Made by a program: the position numbers and the translations under genes
Notes under the pieces: generated by a model
Told to the model about the DNA's origin: nothing
Databases searched by the model: none
What the model saw: only the letters and a program-made list of their open reading frames with translations
Source: an uncultured Clostridia bacterium
Lineage (GTDB): Bacteria; Bacillota; Clostridia; Christensenellales; CAG-314
Assembly: GCA_934281515.1 (NCBI GenBank)
Contig: CAKQXG010000061.1
Coordinates: 1-11,297, forward strand
Direction of reading: 5' to 3'
Length of the DNA: 11,297 nucleotides
In this document: piece after piece, positions 1 to 5,639 of the stretch
Position numbering within the stretch: the stretch's first letter is position 1
Layout: every line of letters begins with the position of its first letter

Positions 1-546
1 GGTCAGTCCGTTGCCGCGACTGCCGTAGCGTTCAAAAAACTCGTCTTTTTCTAGTTTTTTCGGTTCACCGTCGGGCCACTTCATGTTTGTCACGGACTTG
101 ACGTCGCTTGCCGTGCGGTACAGGTAGGTGTCGCCGTGGGCAAAGCGTTCGTCGCCCATCTTTACCAAACCGTAACTACTGCTTTGTTTGTACACGGTGC
201 TGCCCTTTACCACTCGTAGCGCATAGATGTCTTGAGTAACGCAAAGACCTATCTTTGTAGAAACCGTTTTGCCGATCGTTTCGCTCTTAAAACTGCCTGC
301 CTCGGACAAAACCCCGTTGGCAATGTATAGGTTTTGTTTCGGGTCGTCTGTCATGTCCGCTACGGTTTTGCCCTCGGGGCGCAGCGACGTGCCGTTGTCC
401 GAGTTGTCGGGCGGCGTGATGTCCGTTATGCCGCCGTCGGGTCCCAGCATGGTGTATGCTCCGAAAAACGCCGTGCCTGCCAGCACAACGGATATGGCGC
501 AGATGATTATTCTCTTTTTAGTCCAGTGTGTAAAAAAATGTAACAT
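1..546 (-). CDS. Membrane-anchored protein of unknown function, N-terminal part (3' end outside window)
   Basis: I read this frame on the minus strand. It is open from an ATG at 546-544 to the window edge, giving 182 codons with no stop. The start is supported by an AGAGGAA site about 5 nt upstream. The N-terminus is positively charged (TKKR at residues 9-12), followed by one hydrophobic segment (about 13-34) and a Pro/Gly/Asp-rich linker (35-65). This fits a single-pass anchor with the rest of the chain outside the cell. The visible remainder (about 66-182) is polar, with short beta-prone stretches and no motif I recognise. The frame is also open upstream of the ATG for about 40 codons without another ATG, so a non-ATG start cannot be fully excluded. 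It is divergent from the XRE regulator gene and shares its regulatory gap, which may link the two. I do not recognise the family and assign no function. Confidence 0.72.
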   Translation of the reverse strand, partial: MLHFFTHWTKKRIIICAISVVLAGTAFFGAYTMLGPDGGITDITPPDNSDNGTSLRPEGKTVADMTDDPKQNLYIANGVLSEAGSFKSETIGKTVSTKIGLCVTQDIYALRVVKGSTVYKQSSSYGLVKMGDERFAHGDTYLYRTASDVKSVTNMKWPDGEPKKLEKDEFFERYGSRGNGLT

Positions 547-881
547 TTCTTCCTCTGTGACGGCGTTTTGTTTGCCGTCGGTTTTGGTTCGAGTGCCGTA
601 TTGCAACTCATTCTTTTGTTCGTAGAGTGGTAGAACGCCGCTGTAAGCGCAAATGCATGTGGTTTAAACGTCGTTGTACCGTCCAAAAACCGTACAGTGT
701 CAAAACTATAGTTTTGCTTTTGACGTTTGGGGCGTTTAACTGCTCTTACAACGGTCAAATTGTAATCCATTTCGACAAAAGTTTCAACCCCAATCGGCGG
801 TTTTGCGGTATCGTAAAACAAAATGTCGGTCTATTGTTAAAAAAGTCCACTCTCCGAAACGGAGAATTGGCGAATTTTGCC
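547..881. promoter_or_regulatory. Divergent intergenic region with palindromes and a weak minus-strand promoter
   Basis: No convincing gene lies here. It contains a perfect 16-bp palindrome, CAAAACTATAGTTTTG (701-716), whose left part is also repeated in inverted form as GTCAAAA (699-705) and TTTTGAC (718-724). A short hairpin, TCTCCG-AAA-CGGAGA, lies at 851-865, about 17 nt before the regulator's -35 box. On the minus strand a TTGACA (703-698) with a poor TACAAC (678-673) at 19-nt spacing could drive the gene starting at 546. Its -35 box would overlap the large palindrome. Operator roles are inferred from position only. Confidence 0.4.
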
Positions 882-910
882 TTGACATTGGCGCAAAAAT
901 GGGTTATCAT
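882..910 (+). promoter_or_regulatory. Sigma-A promoter giving a probably leaderless mRNA
   Basis: TTGACA (882-887) and TATCAT (905-910) are separated by exactly 17 nt. This is a perfect -35 box and a 5/6 -10 box. Transcription would begin about 7 nt after the -10, at or next to the A of the ATG at 917. No Shine-Dalgarno sequence precedes that ATG. Confidence 0.8.
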
Positions 911-916
911 AGGCAT

Positions 917-1549
917 ATGGATAACGAAATTGTGCAAAACTCCAATAACGAAGTGGAAAAGAACATTGCCGACAACATCAAGGCGTTGCGTCTGCTGTCC
1001 GGCATGAAGCAGTCCGATCTGGGCGCGCAAATTGCCTACAGCGACAAAACTATCAGCAAGTGGGAAAACGGCACGTCCGTCCCCGACGTCAATGCTCTGT
1101 GCGCCGTGGCAGGTGTGTTTGGCTTGACCATTGACGACATGGTGCGCTCCGACGCGGCGGAAAAACTGGCTGACAAATCCAACAAAGAAGTGAAGGAAAA
1201 CCGTGCCAACGAAATAGCCATGGTGTGCCTGTCGGTGGTGTCGGTGTACATGGCGGCAACCTTTGTGTATTTTGCGCTTTGGTTGCTAAGAAACATAAGC
1301 GTATGGCAAATTTTTGTATGGGCGGTGTGTCCAAGCGCGCTCATCGTGTATCGTTTCAATCGTATTAACGACAATATCAAATGGGTCAACACGCTTACAT
1401 TGAGTATATTTTTGTGGTCGCTTATCGTGGCGTTGTACCTGCAACTGTTGCAGTACGCTTTGTGGCCGCTGTTTTTCCTTGGCGTACCTACGCAGGCAAT
1501 GATAGTAATTTCTACGTTGTTTAGAAAACGCAAAAAGAAACGCGGTTGA
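917..1549 (+). CDS. XRE-family helix-turn-helix regulator with C-terminal membrane domain
   Basis: This 210-residue protein joins an N-terminal HTH_3/XRE DNA-binding domain (about residues 17-75) to a membrane domain. The putative recognition helix region is SDKTISKWENG (42-52), followed by the typical PDVNALCAVAGVFGLTIDDM ending of the fold. A charged linker (78-100) leads to four hydrophobic segments at about 101-124, 128-146, 156-178 and 180-202, then a basic tail (RKRKKKRG). Such HTH-plus-membrane proteins are common in Bacillota, and their signals are mostly unknown. I chose the ATG at 917 because the promoter at 882-910 places the transcript start there. The in-frame ATG at 899 and any earlier start lie inside or upstream of that promoter. 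It is divergent from the gene at 546-1 and upstream of the opp cluster. Control of either, or of itself through the palindromes at 701-716 or 851-865, is possible but not shown. Confidence 0.88.
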   Translation: MDNEIVQNSNNEVEKNIADNIKALRLLSGMKQSDLGAQIAYSDKTISKWENGTSVPDVNALCAVAGVFGLTIDDMVRSDAAEKLADKSNKEVKENRANEIAMVCLSVVSVYMAATFVYFALWLLRNISVWQIFVWAVCPSALIVYRFNRINDNIKWVNTLTLSIFLWSLIVALYLQLLQYALWPLFFLGVPTQAMIVISTLFRKRKKKRG

Positions 1550-1839
1550 CCACCCGACGTGGACGTGCGAAAGAATAATTTTTTCAGGGGATACGTAGGT
1601 ATGCTAACTTCTATAAAAGCCTTCCCATTCGAGGGAAAGGTGGTAACAACTGCATTTTTGTCATTGCTGCAATAAATGACCTTTTGCAAAAAAAATACGT
1701 ATATACGTGCGCGTACGCGCGTACAATATAAAACGCGTTGTCGCCAAAAGTATATGTTGCACAATTGCCCGAAGTTTGGGGTGCAAACGTTGTTGTGGCG
1801 GTTTGTTGCCGCTTGTCTGCATGCGGTTGTACCGTTTTG
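1550..1839. other. Gene-free region between the regulator gene and the opp promoter
   Basis: I see no credible gene here. A weak hairpin with GTCATT/AATGAC arms (1660-1680), followed by CTTTT, may end the regulator transcript. TTGCAC and GTGCAA at about 1757 and 1781 form another imperfect inverted repeat, with CCC and GGG inside it. The Z-DNA-prone tract at 1695-1725 is listed separately. Frames on the minus strand here are continuations of non-coding frames opposite the regulator gene. Confidence 0.45.
1695..1725. repeat. 31-nt alternating purine-pyrimidine tract with nested palindromes
   Basis: Every base from 1695 to 1725 alternates purine and pyrimidine without a break. Nested in it are three perfect 12-bp palindromes: ACGTATATACGT (1697-1708), GCGCGTACGCGC (1709-1720) and GTACGCGCGTAC (1713-1724). 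Such tracts are known to favour Z-DNA or cruciforms under negative supercoiling. It lies about 190 nt upstream of the opp -35 box. Confidence 0.85.
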
Positions 1840-1881
1840 GTTGATTTTTTAGGGAAAATGTCCCCGAAATCAACTGTTTTT
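1840..1881 (+). terminator. Terminator-like hairpin upstream of the opp promoter
   Basis: Outer arms GTTGATTT (1840-1847) and AAATCAAC (1867-1874) pair over 8 bp. An inner GGG/CCC pairing is separated from them by a small internal loop, and TTTTT lies at 1877-1881. It would stop plus-strand transcripts entering from the regulator gene about 30 nt before the opp -35 box. The internal loop weakens the call. Confidence 0.55.
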
Positions 1882-1913
1882 CTAAAAAACTTGAAAATAA
1901 GTTGAAAAAACGG

Positions 1914-1943
1914 TTGACATGTCTGTACTGTGTATGGTAAAAT
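1914..1943 (+). promoter_or_regulatory. Probable main promoter of the opp operon
   Basis: TTGACA (1914-1919) and TAAAAT (1938-1943) are spaced by 18 nt. This is a perfect -35 box and a 5/6 -10 box. The predicted start is near 1950, about 280 nt before the oppA ATG. I found no better promoter closer to oppA. Confidence 0.72.
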
Positions 1944-1949
1944 AACCGC

Positions 1950-2231
1950 ATATTCAACAAGGAATAGTTATCTCGCCGCAACCTAACGGCTCCGAAGGTT
2001 CCTGCAAGTTGCATCAATTAGCCACGAATTTAATACATTTGTGTTTTTGGGGTAAGCTCGGAATTGCTTATAGGCGAGTATTATACTATTTTGTTGTACA
2101 ACAATATAGTAACGCTTTTTGCGGTTTCGAGATTTTTTATACCCAAATTGCGGTCTATCCGATTGTTACCGTGCGCGGCAATCCGTGTGCGATTCCAATA
2201 AACCCAAACATTTTTTTATGGAGGAATAACA
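1950..2231 (+). promoter_or_regulatory. Long structured 5' leader of oppA
   Basis: About 280 nt separate the predicted start from oppA. Three structures are visible. GCCG (1975-1978) with CGGC (1987-1990), and AACC (1980-1983) with GGTT (1997-2000), interleave as a small possible pseudoknot. A 28-bp inverted repeat (2084-2111), with one T/T mismatch per arm and a GTAC centre, is followed four bases later by TTTTT (2116-2120). A 9-bp hairpin with several G-U pairs and a CAAT loop spans 2170-2191. The leader ends with GGAGG (2220-2224), 7 nt before the ATG. The second structure resembles an AT-rich attenuator. I could not match the leader to a known riboswitch or T-box. Confidence 0.5.
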
Positions 2232-4457
2232 ATGAAAAAGACACTAGTTGCATTGTTGCTGGTTCTTGTCATGGCGTTGCCCGTAGCGTTTGCGGCGTGC
2301 CAACCCAAGGAGCCTGTTGACAAATATGCAGAATTTGAACATGGCGGAGCCAAGTGGAATGATTACAAGGTCGGTGGACAAGCCATCATCGGTAACAGCA
2401 CAGAGCTTTCCGGAGACTTCATCTTTACCGGACTCGGAAAAAGTAGCGTAGGTGCTTCCGACCAAGACGTACAAGGTTTGACAAGCGGCTACAGCACAAT
2501 GGAAATTAACAAAGCCGGTAGCTATGTTTGGAATGAAACGGCGGTCAAATCTCATAAGGAAGAAGAAACCGGGAAAGGAACATACCTGATTACTGTTGAA
2601 ATCAACCCCGGTCTCAAGATGAGCGGTGGTACAGAAGTAAAGGCGGTAAACTACCTTGCTTATATTCTTGCCATAGCTTCTCCCGTAGGTAAAGCATTTG
2701 CTAAAAACACTACGGGTCAGGCCTTTGTCGGATACGAGTCCTACATCTTGTTTGACGGAACCAACGACGGACAAGAAGTCAAAGAAGATGTTTTGGATGA
2801 AGAGGGTGAGCCTACGGGTGAACAAGAAACGCTCGGTACCGCTTCCAAAGTATTTGCAGGACTTCGTCTGCTCGGAGAGTACAAATTCTCTTTGGAAATC
2901 AGCACTGATTACTATCCGTATTACTTTGCAGACACGTATGGCGCAGTAAGCCCCTATGACCTCAAGTTGGTTTTGGGCGAAGGTACTACCGTAAAGGACG
3001 ACGGACAAGGTGCCTACCTTGACGGCAATTGGTTTGAAAAGGCAAGCGATGGTACTTACGTAAAGAAAGCCCACTTGGATACCATGCACTATGATTACTC
3101 CAATCACGAATATACCGGTCCGTATACTATCAGCAAGTGGAATGCAACCGACAAAGAAGTAATCTTGAAGATTAACCCCAACTTCGCAGGCAATTTCGAA
3201 GGACAAAAACCTCACATCGAAACAATCATCATCAGAAAGGTTGTAGAAAAAACTCAGATAAACCAATTGAAACAAGGCGAAGTGAACATATTGGAGAGTC
3301 TTACGGGCGGCGAGTCTGTTAATGCGGCTCTCGGTCTTGTAAAAGCAGGCGGTTTTAAGGAAGTTCACTACGACCGTGCAGGTTACGGTAAAGTTCAATT
3401 CGACTGCGACTTCGGACCTACAATGTTTACGGAAGTTCGCCAAGCCGTTTCCTACTGCCTTGACAGAACAGACTTCGCCAACACTTTCTGTGGCGGCTAC
3501 GGCGCAGTTGTAAATGGTCCTTTCAGTAAAAACTTTGAAGCCTATGCGGCAAACGAAGAGGCACTTGACGCGCTCGAGCCTTATTCCGTAAGCACGACCA
3601 AGGCCAAGGAAGTTTTGGTTGCCGGCGGTTGGGTTTACAATGCAGACGGTACTGCTTATGACGAAACCAAGGGTGGCGTTCGTTACAAGAAGCTTTCCGC
3701 AACCGAATACGGTGTGGAAGAAATCAACAAGACATACAAGTCTGTTTCTAATACCGACGGTAAAGAATACAAAACAACGCTTGTCAACGGAGCGTATTAC
3801 ATGCCTTGCGTAATCAACTGGTTCTCTTCCGAAGATAACCCTGTGTCCGAATTGCTTACTACGAAATTGCAAAATGGCACAAACCTCCAAGATGTAGGCA
3901 TTGTTCTTCGTAAAACAGAAGGTACATTTACGAAGTTGCTCGGTGAAATTTATCGCCTTGCAAGTTATGGCTATGGCGGAACTCCCACATATTGCATGTT
4001 CAACCTTGCAACAGGTTGGAATTCGGCTTTGTATGACTACTCCTTCACCTGGATTGACAAATCTTCCAAAGACTACGACGCCTACTTTGATTACAGCAAC
4101 AACAAGCTTTCGGATCCTTATGACGCTGTATTCCAATGGGACAACAAAGATAATAAAGGGTTGAAGTATGACGAGGCTGTTAAAAAGAGCGGTGGAAAAC
4201 TCGGTATGAACTACATCTCCATGGCAATGGTTTACAGCGTGCATCCCGGTGATACGGAAGAGTTCAACAAATGGTTCCTTGCATACATGCAACGTTGGAA
4301 CGAACTGTTGCCGGATATCCCCCTGTACAGCAACGTTTACTATGACGCGTACAGCAGCGAGATCGTCAACTTTAAGACTTCTCCGTTCTTCGGAGCTGCC
4401 GAGGCGTTGCTCTATGCTGCGATTGGTAGCGTTCAGGTAGCAACAGAAGCCCAATAA
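2232..4457 (+). CDS. oppA: OppA-like peptide-binding lipoprotein (SBP_bac_5 family)
   Basis: This is the extracellular substrate-binding subunit of an oligopeptide ABC importer. It captures peptides and delivers them to OppBC. The first 22 residues are a lipoprotein signal peptide (MKKT, then a long hydrophobic stretch), ending in FAAC with Cys23 as the likely lipidated residue. The -3 Phe makes this a somewhat atypical lipobox. Family features include YTGPYTISKWNATDKE (about 294-309), followed by a KINPNFAG-type stretch, and EVRQAVSYCLDRTDF (about 401-415). The C-terminal region resembles the family's closing segment (LPDIPLYSNVYYDAYSSEI). At 741 residues it is longer than the usual 530-600, with extra material in the N-terminal third and around 455-520. 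The start follows GGAGG with 7-nt spacing. It is the first gene of the operon and is separated from oppB by a structured spacer. The peptide specificity cannot be read from the sequence. Confidence 0.93.
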   Translation: MKKTLVALLLVLVMALPVAFAACQPKEPVDKYAEFEHGGAKWNDYKVGGQAIIGNSTELSGDFIFTGLGKSSVGASDQDVQGLTSGYSTMEINKAGSYVWNETAVKSHKEEETGKGTYLITVEINPGLKMSGGTEVKAVNYLAYILAIASPVGKAFAKNTTGQAFVGYESYILFDGTNDGQEVKEDVLDEEGEPTGEQETLGTASKVFAGLRLLGEYKFSLEISTDYYPYYFADTYGAVSPYDLKLVLGEGTTVKDDGQGAYLDGNWFEKASDGTYVKKAHLDTMHYDYSNHEYTGPYTISKWNATDKEVILKINPNFAGNFEGQKPHIETIIIRKVVEKTQINQLKQGEVNILESLTGGESVNAALGLVKAGGFKEVHYDRAGYGKVQFDCDFGPTMFTEVRQAVSYCLDRTDFANTFCGGYGAVVNGPFSKNFEAYAANEEALDALEPYSVSTTKAKEVLVAGGWVYNADGTAYDETKGGVRYKKLSATEYGVEEINKTYKSVSNTDGKEYKTTLVNGAYYMPCVINWFSSEDNPVSELLTTKLQNGTNLQDVGIVLRKTEGTFTKLLGEIYRLASYGYGGTPTYCMFNLATGWNSALYDYSFTWIDKSSKDYDAYFDYSNNKLSDPYDAVFQWDNKDNKGLKYDEAVKKSGGKLGMNYISMAMVYSVHPGDTEEFNKWFLAYMQRWNELLPDIPLYSNVYYDAYSSEIVNFKTSPFFGAAEALLYAAIGSVQVATEAQ

Positions 4458-4490
4458 TCGTTTTGAAAAACAACATTTAGTACGTGGCGC

Positions 4491-4564
4491 GTAAGGGACA
4501 AGTTTATTTGTCCCTTACTGTCACGGTAAGGATATTTCAATAATACTCTTACCGAGACAGTAAG
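4491..4564 (+). promoter_or_regulatory. Overlapping, mutually exclusive hairpins in the oppA-oppB spacer
   Basis: Hairpin 1 pairs GTAAGGGACAA (4491-4501) with TTGTCCCTTAC (4508-4518), 11 bp perfect with a 6-nt loop. Hairpin 2 pairs 4514-4530 with 4548-4564, 17 positions with one A/A mismatch and a 17-nt loop. The two share CTTAC (4514-4518), so they cannot both form fully. Neither is followed by a U-tract, so simple termination is unlikely. Hairpin 2 ends 7 nt before the oppB ribosome binding site. Likely roles are protecting the oppA 3' end, RNA processing, or limiting oppB translation. Confidence 0.75.
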
Positions 4565-4584
4565 TGCTGTCAAAGGAGCATACT

Positions 4585-5625
4585 ATGGCAAAATATCTAT
4601 TGAAAAGGCTGTTTTATATTTTGATAGTCTTTTTACTATTGTCCTTTTTGATGTATTTCATCTACGACCTTATTCCGTTCGATCGCGCCAGAGTTTTGGC
4701 AGACGCGCAAAAGGAAGCCTACAAAAAAGATCCGGCAGGATTGGAGAAACTGTACAAAACTTATCGGCGAGAGCTAGGATATGTCGATGAAAAAGGCAAT
4801 ACTATTGACGTGTTTCGTAGGTGGTTGCAGTGGTTGGGCGTAATTAAACTTAACGGTCAGTTTAACGGTGTTTTGCAAGGTAACTTCGGCGTAAGCTACA
4901 CCAATGTAGAAAAGCCTGTAATTGAAGTATTGAAAGAACCGATGAAAAACACTATTTTCATCAATATATTTGCCACGATACTTGCCTTGGGCATAACCAT
5001 TCCGCTAGGTATTTTTTGTGCAGTCAAACGCGGCAGTAAAAGGGATACGGCAGTGCAAGTAGGTAGTATCATCGGATATAGCATGCCCACATTTATTACG
5101 GCAATACTGTTTATTTTCCTGTTTTCCGTTATAATTCCTCTTTTCCCTGTGTCCGGTCAGTCTACACCGGGAAACGATTTTACGGGTTTTCGCGCTTTCT
5201 TTGACAGATTGTATTACATGGCTTTGCCTCTTATTGTCATGACGTTCTGCTCCTTGGGCGGTATGACGAGATACGTCCGCGCAAGCATGATAGAAGCGCT
5301 CTCTATGGACTGCATTCGCACGGCACGCGCCAAGGGCGTAAGAGAAAAGGTTGTCATTTACTCGCATGCATGGCGCAATGCTCTCATACCCATTGTAACA
5401 CTTGTTGTTGGCTGGTTTTTAGGCATCTTTTCCGGATCGGTCATGATAGAAAATATTTTTGCGCTAAACGGTATGGGAAAAATGTATATTGTTTCGCTCA
5501 ATGCCAATGACTACAATGTGGTGTTGACTTTGCAAATGTTTTACGTGTTTATCGGATTGCTTGGTAACCTGATAATTGACGTATTGTACGGACTTATCGA
5601 TCCGCGCATCAGAGTTGCGGCTTAA
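4585..5625 (+). CDS. oppB: OppB-like peptide transporter permease
   Basis: This is a membrane permease of the BPD_transp_1 family and one half of the peptide channel. It has 346 residues, a normal OppB length. Membrane segments are visible at about 8-29, 123-147, 160-186, 211-230, 264-290 and 315-338. The long loop after the first helix (30-120) is external and ends in the family-typical LQGNFGVSY. The cytoplasmic EAA loop, which docks onto an ATPase, is EALSMDCIRTARAKG (237-251), and the chain ends in YGLIDPRIR. I chose the ATG at 4585 because AAAGGAG (4572-4578) lies 6 nt before it. The GTG at 4564, seven codons earlier, lies inside hairpin 2 and has no such site. oppC begins 14 nt after the stop. 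Confidence 0.95.
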   Translation: MAKYLLKRLFYILIVFLLLSFLMYFIYDLIPFDRARVLADAQKEAYKKDPAGLEKLYKTYRRELGYVDEKGNTIDVFRRWLQWLGVIKLNGQFNGVLQGNFGVSYTNVEKPVIEVLKEPMKNTIFINIFATILALGITIPLGIFCAVKRGSKRDTAVQVGSIIGYSMPTFITAILFIFLFSVIIPLFPVSGQSTPGNDFTGFRAFFDRLYYMALPLIVMTFCSLGGMTRYVRASMIEALSMDCIRTARAKGVREKVVIYSHAWRNALIPIVTLVVGWFLGIFSGSVMIENIFALNGMGKMYIVSLNANDYNVVLTLQMFYVFIGLLGNLIIDVLYGLIDPRIRVAA

Positions 5626-5639
5626 GGGAGGTGGACGAA

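Noticed and set aside
627..1007. Plus-strand frame across the divergent gap and the start of the regulator gene
   Set aside because: It overlaps the regulator in a different frame, crosses its promoter, and has a composition unlike the neighbouring proteins.
1036..1764. A 242-codon minus-strand frame opposite the XRE regulator
   Set aside because: The plus strand encodes a clear HTH domain with a consensus promoter. The antisense product has no recognisable features and would begin inside the palindromic gap.
2009..2320. A TTG-started frame running through the opp leader into oppA
   Set aside because: It overlaps the oppA signal peptide in another frame, has no convincing ribosome site, and crosses the structured repeats. 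It is best explained as leader sequence.
2244..4454. A 736-codon open frame on the minus strand opposite almost all of oppA
   Set aside because: It mirrors the oppA codon phase and stays open because oppA avoids TTA, CTA and TCA codons. The product has no recognisable domain, and OppA on the plus strand is unambiguous.
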